From Gnetum montanum (taxonomy: Eukaryota > Streptophyta > Gnetopsida > Gnetales > Gnetaceae), in the NCBI GenBank assembly GCA_015680685.1, contig MNCI01029592.1, forward strand, positions 423,526 through 487,525: a stretch of DNA of 64,000 nucleotides. The letters are read 5' to 3'. The notes beneath the pieces are model-generated. The model saw nothing but the letters and a program-made list of their open reading frames with translations, searched no databases and was not told the DNA's origin. Both the position numbers and the translations under genes were made by a program. This document shows positions 1 to 11,702 of the stretch, piece by piece (position 1 is the stretch's first letter; every line of letters starts with the position of its first letter).

Positions 1-1121
1 GTAACCCAATCACTATCTACAATGGGATAGATAAACCCCACTTTGAGAAGTTGTTTGATTTCTTCCTTGATGATCTACTTTAGTTTGGGGTTTAATTGCC
101 TCTATGGTTGTCTCTTTGGCTTCATAGCTGGGTCGGTCTAGATGTGATGTTAGCATATCCTAGGATCAATCCCTATGAGTTTAGGATATGACCAGGCAAA
201 GGCTACTAACCATTTTTAAACTACTTTTAATAGCATTTTCTTTTGTTCTAGAGCAATATTGGCATTGATTATCATCAACTTTCCATTTTTTATGAACACA
301 TATTCCATGATAACTGATAGATTGTTTACTTTAAGGGGCTCTTACTTGAAATCCTTAGGAATCTCTATCTCTCCCTAGTAAGCATCATCATTTGCATCTT
401 TAAAGAGTTGGTGATGAACTTACTCTAGTTCATCCATGCCTATAACATATGCATATGTGAGGCTCTTAGTTGGTTCCATGTAAAGTATGATTCTCTCAAA
501 ATTAGTGGTCAACCACTAGGTGCCCTTTTTTTTTGTTGCTGCATACAAACACCTTTGAATGTCAACTTCTGGTGCATACTACTTACATGTAGAGATGGAT
601 GCTTGTTTCACTGCCTAGAGTTTCTACACACAATTACACCTTATATCATTGTATGTAATGCATAGAACTCACTTCTTCTCAATCTTCCTAAATGCATTTT
701 CTTTAGATATGTTCAAGAAAAGATCTTTGATGCCCATTTTTGCATCAACAGTGCCTAGCCATGCCCTTCCCATGATGATTGGGAAGTCCCCTTTATAGTT
801 CTCCACCTTGATCACTAGGAAATTAATAGGATAAGACCACCTACAAACTGTGGTCACAATGTCTTTTATCAGTCCCAATGGAATAGTGATAGACTGGTCT
901 ATCAATTCTAATCTAATATTGCTCTTCTTGAGAGGAGGTAGGTTCCATGTAGTATACATCTCATGAGAAATTAGATTAACACCAAAACCTGAGTTGAGAA
1001 GAGCTTTACATGGTTCATTCCCAACAATTTGCAAATAAATAAGAGAACTTCTAGGATTGGCTAATTTCCTAGGAAGGATTCTAGCATGGATCCAATTAGA
1101 TAGAACATGAGTAAGCATCAT
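1..1121 (-). pseudogene. Element L: gypsy protease, linker and start of reverse transcriptase (broken)
   Basis: Read on the minus strand, one frame runs from the protease into the linker and the first residues of reverse transcriptase at the window edge, broken only by TAG/TAA codons. The protease part (669-1121) has ALLNSGFGVNLIS at the active-site position, so the usual catalytic Asp is Asn, and FPIIMGRAWL near its end, the flap-distal signature of plant Athila-type proteases. The last readable residues, FIYPIVDSDWV, are the start of the RT domain. The protease would mature Gag-Pol inside the particle. The dead active site and the stops make it a pseudogene. The rest of pol lies outside the window to the left. 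Confidence 0.85.
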
Positions 1122-1740
1122 AGTATGGATCTTAGGCAGTATCTGGTTGAAGAAAACTTGAAGGAATTTGATATATAGGGAGATGGAGAAATAGGATTGG
1201 AAACTGCATGTGTTCTTAAGGGCTTAGGCAAACTGTAGGGTTGAAAGAAAGGTCATTTCTTTGATCAAGTATTTGAACCACTTGGTTGATCAACCAGTTG
1301 TAGGTTAACATCCTTGGTAATGTTGCGATGTTGTGATTACATTGGAAGTTCACCCTACATAGATGGAGTAGGTGGTAGATGTGCAAAGGAAGGAGGAAGA
1401 TGTGCAAGAATGGGAGGAGGATAAGGGTAAAAGGTGGTATCCCTCCTTTCATGTGGAGAATGAGTTTGATAATAATCAGAAGGGTGGTAGTAAGATTGGA
1501 AAGTAGAAATGTAACTGGAAGAGCCACATGGAGGCAAGGGTTGTTGAACATAGTACCCATCTAGATTAAGTTTTCTATAAGAATAATACTACCTTTGCAG
1601 TGCTAGTGCCCATGATTGTGGTTTCTACCACTATTGATACTGCTTACATGGTTGTAGTGGAGTTCCACTAAGATAATACTGTTGTGGCTGGTGGAACTGC
1701 CTAGAATTGCCTTGAGGATAAGGCAATCTTCTAGGTGTTT
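1122..1740 (-). pseudogene. Element L: gag C-terminal, Pro/Gln-rich linker (broken)
   Basis: This minus-strand stretch lies directly upstream of the protease in element L. Its frame is rich in Pro, His, Tyr and Gln, matching the low-complexity linker between the gag zinc knuckle and the protease seen in the better copies B (14340-14760) and D (44670-45100). No capsid domain or zinc knuckle can be read, so the main gag domains are missing, apparently by a deletion that ends near 1740-1915. The assignment rests on position and composition, not on a diagnostic motif. Confidence 0.55.
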
Positions 1741-1875
1741 ACCTTTGTACTAGCCATGGATTCAAGGCATACACCTTAGATTGTATAACATGGCTAGCTC
1801 TAAGGTGTTCATAATCTTAGATTGTACTAGCCATGGTGTGCAATTACCTTTGTACTAGCCATGGATTCTAGGTGT
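1741..1875. repeat. Short duplicated segments at a deletion junction
   Basis: The block CCTTTGTACTAGCCATGGAT occurs at about 1741 and again at about 1850. TTAGATTGTA and ACTAGCCATGG also recur in between, so roughly 60 bp has been copied imperfectly. It sits between the gag linker of element L and a truncated LTR, where the 5' half of gag and the inner end of the LTR should be. It therefore marks a rearranged deletion junction, probably made by template slippage. Confidence 0.6.
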
Positions 1876-1915
1876 AGTTAGAGCTAGAAGAATATGATGA
1901 AAGGATGAGGAATTG

Positions 1916-2487
1916 AATATCTAATTAATTTGCTACCTAGCTAGCCTAACACAAGTACCCATTCCCACTCCTTGAACACATCCTGAACACATGTAATGCT
2001 ACTAAGTTACTAAACATTAAGCATTTTGAGTTACCAAGTGCTATATGTATGCTCAAAGTGGTCATGATTATGTTCATTAACAACTAAAAATTAATTTCTT
2101 AATGAAAATGCATTAAAGTAAAGTGCATGAGTAATAAATGCATTAATGGAAACATTAATCTATTCTTAGTGCTACAAGGATTATCAAAAGGGCTTGTCTT
2201 TATTCCTATCACATTGTTGTGCTTAAGTAAATTAGTTATTGAATAAAGGTCCATACACACTCAGACTCCTGTTGTGGGCACTTAGAAATATTCTAACTCT
2301 GGAATGACTAAACTGCAAGAACTTTGTTACTCTATGTAAAAACTAATGAAAAACTATATCCAAATTATGAGCCAAGCACTATATTTATAGGCCAACATAT
2401 ACCTTGTGATATCGGATATTCAACACTGCATCTTGGGCTCCAATATCAGGTATTCAATATCAAAGTGTGTCAAAATATGATTCATCA
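1916..2487 (-). mobile_element. Element L: truncated LTR (5' LTR in minus orientation)
   Basis: This block matches about 500 bp of the minus-strand LTR at 48533-49368, including the stretch with 'gtgctacaaggattatcaa', the cttgtctttatt segment (the reverse of an AATAAAG-type signal) and the reversed TATA region near 2383. The right end ttcatca is the reverse of the family start TGATGAA. About 300 bp of the R/U5 side, together with the primer-binding site and the gag start, are missing. Next to the start it carries gatatcggatattc and caatatcaggtattcaatatc, the GATATC-type cluster described in the findings. Confidence 0.75.
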
Positions 2488-2949
2488 AAGGTCTTATGAA
2501 AGCAAAAGGAACAAGGCCAAGAGGAAAATAACAAAGGCTATTCCCATGAATAAATAGTAGCACATACAAGAATGAAAGCTTAAACATCACATGTTTGTTG
2601 GATCCATGAGACAATGAGAAGAAATTTTAGTCCATCCTTCAAGAATGTTTTACATAAAAAGAGAAGCATCAACATAACAATCAAGGTTGGAAAGGCTGTC
2701 GTCACTAGAAACAACAAGAAGATTCATCTTTAGTGGATTTTTGAAGATGTCTATAATTTTTCAAAATTTAATGTATATCTAGTATTTTCATCATTTTGCA
2801 CTACATCCACTCGAATAAAATTTTGTAACACAGCACTCCAATTTTGTAATGGTAGCCAATCTAGTCTTGGTCACCCCACAATTTTTGTGATGAAACTTCA
2901 TCCATTTATATATATCTTGAAAATGAGTTTTTAGTTAGTCATGGGGGTA
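2488..2949 (+). other. Element M: 3' end of the internal region with polypurine tract
   Basis: No coding frame is visible. The last bases, tagtcatgggggta (2936-2949), are the same polypurine tract that precedes the 3' LTRs of A (31024-31040) and, reversed, A' and F. This tract primes plus-strand DNA synthesis. The segment is therefore the 3' end of a plus-strand element whose upstream part is interrupted at 2487 by element L. Confidence 0.7.
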
Positions 2950-3939
2950 TAATGAGGCATGATATGTTGAGAAACTTCGTCAATGCATCCTCATTAACAA
3001 AGCCTTGTTAACCCATCCCTGTAGATGCATCTTAGATGTATCATCGCACATGTATGAATGACAATGCATTGATGCATTAATAGGTAATGCATCTTAGATG
3101 CATTGACACATCCTCATCAATTCATCCCCATCAACATAGCTAAATGTGTTAATGCATCCCTGTCAACACAATGCTTGTATTTTCCTATAAATATGTCAGC
3201 ACCTGCCACATATTTGCCATCATTTGATCAATAGTATAGCCAAGCTCTTGTAGTTTTATTCTATAATCCTAGAGAATAGTTAGTGAGTGCCCACAGTTTG
3301 GATTTGAGTTAATTTTATGACATCTTATTCAAGTGACATTGTACCTAGAAACATTCCATGAACAACAATAAGATTGAGATTGATTCATATTCATTGCAAC
3401 ACCTTGACTTCAAATAGATTTACTTTTAATGCAACTTACTGTTGATGTACTTTGTTAATATTTACATTTTCATGCATATTAATCAATTAGTGAATGAACA
3501 TGACCAATTTGAGCATAAACATGTATTCACTTGGTAATCCCAACAACATTATTACTTGGTTCTCCCAGTAGCATAACACTTGGTAATCTCAGCAATGGAT
3601 ACGTGAGCTCAAGATATGTATGACAAGCTAGGAATGGATACTCATCACCCTTAGGATAGTTTAGGAGTTATCTTCTTACTATTAATAGTTTAAATAATTA
3701 GTTTCTACATGATTATTAAATTATTTTAGGGGTCATGCAACATCAATAAACACATGCCTCACTTTGGACTAGACCATACATGATAAAGATACTACTAGTC
3801 CAAGTGGGAAGACAACAACCTATGATCAATGCTTAACAATCTAGATACCACACTAGTTCCATCCATGGAAATTGGCCAGATTGCACATGAACACTTGTGA
3901 TTCATATAGTTTGGCATAAGGGGTACCCACTGCTCATCA
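2950..3939 (+). mobile_element. Element M: 3' LTR, about 990 bp
   Basis: The LTR begins TAATGAGG (a TGATGAGG start with one G-to-A change) right after the polypurine tract and ends ctgctcatca at 3939. It contains a TATA box (tataaata at 3186-3193), the repeated 'cttggtaat' blocks of the U5 side, and the closing 'ggcataaggggtaccc' segment seen in A, A', B and G. What follows, agaaacatg, is not a tRNA-Asp primer site, as expected for a 3' LTR. In life the LTR supplies promoter and poly(A) signal. Confidence 0.85.
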
Positions 3940-4185
3940 AGAAACATGTACATGATGAGTGATTTTGGCTAAAAGGTTAATTACCATCTCCATCTAAGAT
4001 AGTCTTTCTTTATCATACTAAAATAATTTTATCATCATAACAGTGAGGGAAAGCTCTCTTGGTCACATTGTTTTTTTTTTAAATTTACCATGGTAAATAA
4101 ATAATAATTATCGAGGGATGTTGAAACCAAAAATAATTAAAACATAGGTACACCCCAAGATTTTAAAAAGTTTATAACTTAGTGC

Positions 4186-4250
4186 TACCTCATAGAATCG
4201 AACCTATTATGTAAGGTTACCAAGCCAAGATCCATACCACTAAGCCTACA
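4186..4250 (-). repeat. tRNA-like SINE head (minus), copy 1
   Basis: The reverse strand reads GGCTTAGTGGTATGG, a good Pol III A box, and about 40 bp further AGGTTCGATTC, a near-perfect B box. This is the internal promoter layout of a tRNA-derived SINE. No anticodon stem or acceptor stem can be folded, so it is not a functional tRNA gene. The flanks (about 4110-4180) resemble the flank of copy 3 (4655-4715), both containing 'tgttgaaacc'. Confidence 0.55.
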
Positions 4251-4496
4251 CATCATTATTAATAAATAATTATTATTATAATGTTGGAATAAGAGATAAA
4301 CTTTTTTATGGAAATTATTATTTGCAAGAGTCCAATTACATTGTAACCTAGACTTTATCCTTGGAAAATCAATTCTCAATGAATCAATTTGAGATTTTTA
4401 ATTTGTAAAATATAAAAATGTTTCTTAGCCAAATAATAAATATATAGCTAAACTAGTGATAAAACTATTTAATGACTAAAAGAGGGGCTTATATTA

Positions 4497-4640
4497 GGTA
4501 GCTCAAATGGCTAGCTCATTATTTTATTAGGCAATAGATTACCAATTTGAGTCACACTTGAGGCATTGTTATAATCCTCTATAAATTTTCTAATGTATTT
4601 TGTTAGCTATATCTCTTGGGATATACTTATAATCATTCTT
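4497..4640 (+). repeat. tRNA-like SINE head and tail (plus), copy 2
   Basis: An A-box-like GTAGCTCAAATGG at 4498 and a weak B-box-like AATTTGAGTCAC at 4543 are about 45 bp apart. They are followed by a tail with 'cctctataaattt' and 'tgggatatacttataat'. The same order and tail recur at 4840-4990, so the two are copies of one repeat. The B box has decayed at its C residues. Confidence 0.5.
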
Positions 4641-4714
4641 ATGGTTGAATTTTGGAGGTGTTGAAACCTTGAAATAATTATAATATACTCCAAGTAGAAC
4701 ATTATAACTCAACA

Positions 4715-4785
4715 TTGCCCACTAGAATTGAACCCATAACTTAGAGATTTCAAATTAAGATTCTAAACACTAAGATAACAACTCC
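4715..4785 (-). repeat. tRNA-like SINE head (minus), copy 3
   Basis: The reverse strand reads TTATCTTAGTGTTTAGA (A box) and then GGGTTCAATTC (B box) with normal SINE spacing. It is the same repeat as copy 1 but in better flanking context. It lies only about 75 bp from the tail of copy 2 and about 55 bp from the head of copy 4, so heads of opposite orientation alternate through 4.2-5.0 kb. Confidence 0.55.
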
Positions 4786-4839
4786 TTGTTACCATTCAAT
4801 TTTTCTTAACAATACTAAATTATAAATTTTTAATTTTAC

Positions 4840-4990
4840 TATAGCCCAATGATATATCGATCAATTGGTTAGGTCATTATTTTATTAGACAAAAGGTTAC
4901 CAGTTTGAGTCATACTTGAGACATCATTATTTTCCTCTATAATTCTTCTCATGTATCCTATTGAGTATATGTTTTGGGATGTACTTATAG
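4840..4990 (+). repeat. tRNA-like SINE head and tail (plus), copy 4
   Basis: This is a second copy of the repeat at 4497-4640. It has GATCAATTGGTTAGG at the A-box place, CAGTTTGAGTCA at the B-box place, then the shared tail with cctctataattct and gggatgtacttatagtcatt. It runs directly into the pyrimidine tract that follows. Confidence 0.5.
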
Positions 4991-4994
4991 TCAT

Positions 4995-5290
4995 TTTCCA
5001 TTCCTTTTCTCTTCACACACCCCTACAATCCCCATCACCTCCTTTCCCTCATTCCTTCTCCCCCTCCAACCCCTCCCCATTCCACCCCTATCCCCCCTAT
5101 CTTCTTACACCCCCACCTCCCCCTCTTCCATCCCCTTCAATCACTCACATCATCCCCATCCTCTATTCCTTGCCCAGCACACAACCCCCCCCCTCCCCCT
5201 CTTCCATCCCCTTCCATCACTCACATCATCCCCATCCTCTATTCCTTGCCCAGCACACACCCCCCACCCCATGCACAACATCCTTCACTC
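4995..5290. repeat. C/T-rich tract with a 76-bp tandem duplication
   Basis: About 290 bp of almost pure pyrimidine on the plus strand. Two copies of a 76-bp unit lie head to tail (about 5113-5188 and 5189-5264), each with 'cttccatccccttc', 'catcatccccatcctcta' and 'ttgcccagcacaca'. The long proline- and serine-rich frames here are composition artefacts of the tract. Homopyrimidine DNA of this length can form triplex structure, but nothing shows it does. Confidence 0.85.
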
Positions 5291-6164
5291 TCTCTACCAT
5301 ATGCCCCAAAGGAAAATATTGCTTAAAAAATGTTTAAAAAATAATTGAAATGATTTTAAGAAATTGTAAATAAATAAATATCTCATCCTTTGTAGAGGTG
5401 AATGGTGAGTAAGAACTCATGTAGTAGAATCATTTTGTTGGAATAAGGCTAAGATGATGATGATGATCATAGAAAGGGGTTATCAAGACCAACAATGCTT
5501 TAACTATGGGTACACTCTAAGATATATAGCCAACATGATACATTAAAATAATTATAGAAAGAATGTAATAATGTATCAAGTGTAATTTGAACTAAAGAAA
5601 TTGTCACATAATAAAAAAAAATGGGGAAACTAGTTAAAGCACATATCATTGGTATTTCAAAATAATAGTAACCAAGGAGGGGAATGTTGGACCCCAAAAG
5701 AATGAATAATAATATTTAAAAAAATCTAGAGTACATCAGACCATTGAAGATAGAGTTTAAAAAAAAGCTCAATGATTTTGGAAATGTCTTTTCAGGTTTT
5801 CATCCAATCCTAAAAACCTTTCCCCTAGGGTAGGAAAAGGATCATACTTTGCCCTTATTTAGAAGCCCTCTTGCAGGCTTTCACTTCTTACTAAAGGGTT
5901 TCTTGTAAAGAGAAAGAGAAAACTCTCTCTACATAAAAAAGTATATATTAATCAAAGATAAAGAAAAAATAGTAACCAAAGCTAATAGCCTCCAATCTTT
6001 GAGCCTCCAAAATAAAAAGAAATTAATATTATAAAAAATTAATTGTTTAGCTTTCACTAGAAGCTTTTTTGCTTAAGGTTGTAGCTAAAAAGAAACACCT
6101 TTGAGAACCTAGTATTTGACACCTAAATATAGGTCATAGTTATACTCTTACTACTAGAAAATAA
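5291..6164. other. Unassigned AT-rich stretch, no gene seen
   Basis: No convincing coding frame, RNA gene or LTR end is visible. Landmarks are a run 'ggaatgttggaccccaaaag' near 5680, a short imperfect inverted pair around 5808-5850 (cctttcccc and ggaaaggatc), and several A runs. The right part may contain the 3' untranslated end of the LINE that begins at 6165 on the minus strand, but no clear poly(A)/poly(T) end was found. Confidence 0.5.
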
Positions 6165-8164
6165 CTACACATCAAAGGTTCCACATATAGTAGAGAACAA
6201 GGGATTGAAGATAATTCTAAATGTAAAGAAATGTAGACAAAGTAGGCTAATCAGCAAGAATGAGTTCATTGATGCTTGGTTGAGACTTGTTACAAATTTT
6301 GGATGTCCATTTCCAAGCATGATGAGCAATAAGACACAAAAAAACATGTCTTCACTTATACAAAGAGGACATTGAAGAGAAACATTTATCATATTCTTAA
6401 GACGAGTGCCAATAGTAAGACCTTGATGAATAAGATACCATAAGAAATACAAATTCTAGAAAATGTAAAAGCTCTTCAAATATCTTTCATTTTCTCCATC
6501 CAAAAGGAGGATGATAATTACATTTTCTAGGACTTATTGAATTTTTTATGAATAAAATCATTCGTTGTAGTCATATCATAAGTAACTTTCAAATTAAAAG
6601 GAAAAACATATATACCATCTTTCCAAAAAATATCTAGAAAAGTTTGATGCAAATTATTATCAACTTTAAATAAATTGTCAAGATTAAAAATTAATTTTTC
6701 AAAAAAAATTCCTCTTTCTATTCAAAGTAATCCAAGCAATCATTCAAAGATTAAAAAAAGCTTCATTCCAAGTAATCCATCTATCATGCATATGCAAAAA
6801 GGACAATGTAGTGATACCAAATCTGCTCCAAGTGGTTCACAATCTAGATGCATTAGTAGCCTAAGCTCCTTTATTAAAAGGAAGCCACCATGTGCTAATT
6901 TGCTTAAGCATATCTTCTGAAACTATAATATGATTGTAATTTCAATATTTGTTAAGTTTGCATAATATTTTTCAAATTTATTTAAGATTTAGAGAATTAG
7001 AAAAAGAAATGTCTTAAGGAAAAAAAGACAATGAAGAAAGTTATTAAAAGACTAACTATTATCATTCTTTGGTTTTCCTTGCATAGGTCTATTTCTTAAA
7101 AGGTGCATTTAAACATCATCTCCATTAATGCACTTTACAACCCATTTTACTAGAAAAGAAATACCCTGATTATAATAATTAATAAGGCTAAGTCCTCCAT
7201 CTTTCTTACTACTAATGCAAATATTCCAAGTAATGCTAAAAAACCTTTTCTATGTTGCTTCGTAGACTAAACAAACTAATGGATAATATGATCAATTCTC
7301 TTATAAGAATTTTTAGAAGGATCTCAACAACTAGAGTAATAAACATGAGTTGATTCAAGCACTTTCTTAATAACTAAAACTTTGCTAACAAGGGTGAGCT
7401 TTTTTTTTCTTTCTTTCTATTTGTCAAGATTCTTTTCAATTTTATCAACCACATAATTCTACAAAATAGTAATATTATGTTCAAAAGAAAAAGATATTCT
7501 TAAAATTTTGAAGATAGAATATTTTATCAAGATTTTCCAAGGCTTGAGAGTAACCCACTCGTTAGTATTACCATTACAATAAACAAGATTTTTGCCAATT
7601 AATTTCAGAGCCAAATAACATGGAGTAATACTTCACTCTAGCTAAAATATTATTGATATATTATATAAAATTATTGAACATAAAAAAGAATCATCTACAA
7701 AGTGCATGTTAAGCAATTGTGTACCTTGATCATCAATTGAAATTCCCTTAATGAAATTCTTTTGTGGATCATGATGTAGATTATGTAGAAAATCTACAAC
7801 AATAATAAAAAGATAAGGAGCTAGAGGAGAACCTTGATGAACTAAACATTGAAGAGAAAAAAAGAACTTAATCCAAAATTAGTAACAACTTGAGCATTAG
7901 CATTAATGAGCAACATGCAGAAAAGTTGAATAAAATAACCACCAAATCCTAGTTTATAAAGACAAAAAATAATGAAATTTCATTCAGTCCTATCATAAGC
8001 TTTGGCATAATCTAACTTAATAAAAGCAATGCCTTGGTTAGTATCAAAATCCCACTACATTCTCTCCCAAGTTGTAATAACATTATTTAAGATATGTCTA
8101 TCTTTAACAAAAGTAGTCTTCTTAGGTCTAATGATATCTTCAATAACCTTTTGAATTTGATAAG
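6165..8164 (-). pseudogene. L1-type LINE: reverse transcriptase and zinc-binding C-terminus (broken)
   Basis: On the minus strand the reading goes from FIKLDYAKAYDRTE (about 7980-8035, RT palm motif), through HQGSPLAP (7815-7840) and FVDD (about 7685-7705, the catalytic YADD-type site), to a C-terminal zinc-binding domain at 6165-6452 with SLQCPLC and a GTRLKNM lead-in. This order is that of plant L1-type LINEs, whose RT copies its own RNA at nicked chromosomal DNA. There are many stops and frameshifts. The endonuclease and N-terminal part are absent because element C was inserted at 8164; the rest should lie beyond the right end of the window. Confidence 0.85.
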
Positions 8165-9000
8165 TGATTAGTGGTTGGGTATTCCAACACTCAACCATAC
8201 AAGTCACAAGTATTCATGTGCAACCAAATCGTAATCTGTGGATTGACAATGTAAGTATACTAGTAGTTGATGTTCAGTTCATGATCATTGTCTTCTCACT
8301 TAGAGTTAACAAGGTGCAAATCATATGGTTTAAATCCTAGTAAGATACATGATGTACCAATGTTATTTGGCTTGAAATACACTAAGTGTCAATATGGCAA
8401 AAATTATTATAAATTCTAATACTAAGTTCAATGAAAATGTAAAGTTATTCCATCCTATTGATGATAAGAATTTGTTCCTAGTTTTCTATACATGTCTTGT
8501 GCTGATGCAATTGTTATTAGGATTATGAAGTAACTTCATGACTAAGAAAATCAAGCAAAGTCACTACTAGGTTACCAAGCAATTATACTTTGCCCTTGAA
8601 ACCAGTTATACTTATTCTGCCTTACTAATAGACATTGAAATATTAAATGACTAAGTATATGTAAATTACTTAAGGAAAGTAAACATTATATAAAAGTAAA
8701 ACTATGCTCAGTGAAATGTTGTAATAATGAAGAATAACCTCTAATGGTTCATAACCCTTCCTTAAATTCTTAGTTTTGATCAAAATTATTCCTTAATGTC
8801 ATTTAATTAGAGTTGTAGAGTGAACTAGTTTGGAGATTAGAAACACAACATGAATTCCCAACATGTGAAATAAGAGAATGAAAAAAATTCTACTAACTTG
8901 CACATGTATATATATTTTTGTTGGGGATACATCATAGATACGACATCGTGGATGCAATATCGTAGGGTCTAATACATTGTATCTACGATATCACTATGAA
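8165..9000 (-). mobile_element. Element C: 3' LTR (minus), right end decayed
   Basis: The block starts tgattagtggttggg and is collinear with the LTR piece at 41460-41694 over its first 230 bp ('gggtattccaacact', 'caatgtaagtatacta', 'gatcattgtcttctcactta'). It ends near 9000 in a cluster of gatatc/atatcg words around an inverted pair (atatcgtag and ctacgatat). No polypurine tract is readable next to it, so a deletion has probably removed the exact end. It interrupts the LINE at 8164. Confidence 0.75.
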
Positions 9001-10819
9001 GATTTTGTGTAATTTATAATAAAAAATTAGATAAATTGGATAGTTTGGAAGGTATAGAGATGGTTCAAAGGGTTCTTAATCATAAGTGATGCTCAAAACA
9101 TAAGATTTTGACATTAAAAGTGTGTGAAAAAAGGAGTTTGGAAAGGTAAGTTGAATAAGCATTGTAGAAGATGGTTGGTCAAAATTGTTGAGCATATGAA
9201 TGAATATGAGCATGTATGAAACATAACAATGATCATATAAGTGTTCTAGAGGCACAAGTTGATGTGGAATTAGTCTTTAGGTATGAAGCACAAGAGTTAT
9301 ACAAGTGAATCCTTCCCAAAGCAAGCTTCAACCCTTAGTGCCCTTGTATAACCACACCTACAAGTGTTTGTAAGCACTTAAGGAGTTGGATGTAAGACAT
9401 ACTTGTCTTCCAAACACACATTTTAGTATTGCTTCAATAATAAAATAAAACTATACTATACAAAGATCATCAAATGATGATTGTATATAGTAGTGAGGTG
9501 GTATGGTAGTAGTAGGGGTTGTAGAAAATGGAATGTGAGGTATCTTACCAAAGGTATAATGAATCCTATGTGTGATGCAGGCTTAAAATTATCATTAGCC
9601 CTTCTATCCAAGAACCAAACCAAGTCCATACCACTTACCAATGATATCACATTGTATCATCTCAAAAGTAACAACCACAAGATTGCCACAATTGCAAGAG
9701 ATATCAACACTTGGTAATGAAGTTCAAGGAAGAAATTTATTAACAACACTTTTTATTTTTAAAGAAGACTTGGACATTGGATAGAGGAGTGTCTTCAAGC
9801 ATGGTAACATGTCTCACCAATGGGACCTCCAAAAATTTTTATTATATGTACTTATCAGGTTATTACTATGTCAACCTTACTAGAGGACTACCTTGAAGCA
9901 TGCGTAACATGTCTTTCCATTGACATGGTAAGGTAGCACTTATTTTAGACATACTTTCATTTTTCATTAAAAATTAAGTAATACAACTTAATAGCAAGAT
10001 AAGACTCATAGTAGTAGTCCTAGAGAATCCACAAATCCCCTTGATGTTACACCATGTTCATTCCCACTTGGTTCTTCACCTTTCTATTCAAGCATAATGA
10101 TCACAAATTTATTTTAGTTTTATTGTGAAAAGAATGTCATTATATCCATGGTAAGAACCTCTTATTATTGGAAATGAGGATGGGTGATGTGGTCTCACTG
10201 TATATGTAATCAATCCTTTAATGATTTGATAACATAGGGTGAAATTTTCATTATTTTGACTACATCTTATTTCATTCCTTTACACTTTATTAGAAAAATT
10301 AACAAAAATATGTACATGAGAAATAGAAAAAATTACTAAAGAATGAGAAAGAGGTAAGGAAGGAAAAATTTATAAATAATTTGCAAGATATTAAAGAATG
10401 AAAATTGTTTAAAAAATATGAAAAATATAAAAGAATAGGGAAGATGTCAAAGATAATGATCATGCTCTCCTTACTAGTAGATTTTTAGCTGATCACCTTC
10501 ATGGTTGTTATTTTTTTTCCAACATGTTTCATGGAGGTTTTTATTTTTCAAATGTGCCCTAGTCACTATAGAACCGGGTTTTATCTTTCCTTAACCAAAA
10601 AAAAAAAGAATAGGAAGATATCAAATAATGTAAAAATTAGTAAGAAATGTGAAAAAGTATAATAAAAAATTGTAAACCAAAAAGGTTGAAATGCACTTTT
10701 CAACTCTTAATTCAAAATAAGGTACCTCCCCCATGATTGAACTCATGGATGAGTGTTTGGAAAATGGACCATAGATTCCTAGGATCATACACTCTCGGTA
10801 CCTTATTTATCATCCCTAA
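9001..10819 (-). other. Element C: conserved untranslated region (CUR copy 1)
   Basis: This region is non-coding on both strands but collinear, in reverse, with 28551-29800 and 32160-33150, and in the same sense with 20880-22250 and 60281-61610. Landmarks are the reversed 'catggtaacatgtct' motif twice (9792-9831 and 9889-9925), a 10-bp perfect inverted pair GTTATACAAG / CTTGTATAAC (9296-9305 and 9343-9352) enclosing 'cttcccaaagcaagctt', and 'cccttgatgttacacc' at about 10040. The reversed tract tacctcccccatgattg at about 10722 marks its upstream border. No protein signal was seen. Confidence 0.75.
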
Positions 10820-11702
10820 TGATGAGTTGCATCAATGAGGCCTAGTTAACGTGACCTCGTTGACAAGACCCCAGTAACAAAGTCAAGTCGATGTGGAATT
10901 TGATGCATTCACATGGCCCTATTAACATAGTATCTATTTTCACTTATAAATACATGCTCACCAACCACATTTAGGGCATAAGTCTCATTGTTGTAGCAAG
11001 GCTTTTGCAGTTTTCTTGTTTGAAAGTTAGAATATTTTTCTAAGTGCTCGTAGTAGGAGTTAAAGAGTGTACGAATCTTTATTCGAGCACTATTGTACCT
11101 AAGCATGGAAGTGTATGTGGCAATAAAGACGAGCTTTCTGATAAACCTTGCAGCACTTTGAAATAGATTAATTATTTCCTTTATGCTTTTAGTATTTTAT
11201 GCAATTTCCTTTAATGATTTAAGTAATTAAATAATAAATTAAGTAATAAATTAAGCTAGATTAAATTATGATAAATTAAGAACATAAGTACAACCATTTT
11301 AAGCATATGCTTGGTGCTTGGTAATCCCAGTAACGCTTAATGTTGGTAACCCAATAGCATTAAATGTGTTCACGATGTGGGAATGGATGCTTATGCTAGG
11401 CTTAGTTAAATATTAGCTAGTTAGATTAAATTAGCAATTAAATTTTTTAATTCTATATTTTTTATTCTTAGGTAACTTAGAACATAAAACATAAAAATGA
11501 CAAAAATCATATGCCTCAGTTGCACTTAACCATACCTTTGCATTTCACAAGTATAATTGGGAAGACAATGATTGTAACAATTAGTTCACTTCTTAGAGAC
11601 CAATGTACTTAGAAGGCTATAAGTCCATGAAATTCAACCAAACTGCACATGAATGCTTAGTGATTCATATGGTTGGGCATAGGGTCTACTTGCCACTCAT
11701 CA
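10820..11702 (+). mobile_element. Element B: 5' LTR, full length
   Basis: It begins TGATGAGTTG and ends gccactcatca, 883 bp. A TATA box lies at 10945-10952 (tataaata) and a caataaagacgagc segment, the likely poly(A) signal region, near 11120. It matches the 3' LTR at 37025-37854 throughout. It would serve as promoter for the element's RNA. Confidence 0.9.

Noticed and set aside
1216-1560. Independent 114-residue minus-strand gene
   Set aside because: Low-complexity Pro/His/Leu frame lying in the gag linker of element L; no support outside that context.
4186-4250. Functional tRNA gene
   Set aside because: A and B boxes are present but acceptor and anticodon stems cannot be formed; it is a SINE head.
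4951-5348. Two overlapping frames of about 125 residues, rich in Pro and Ser
   Set aside because: They arise from the pyrimidine tract and its 76-bp duplication in two phases at once; neither has a conserved domain.
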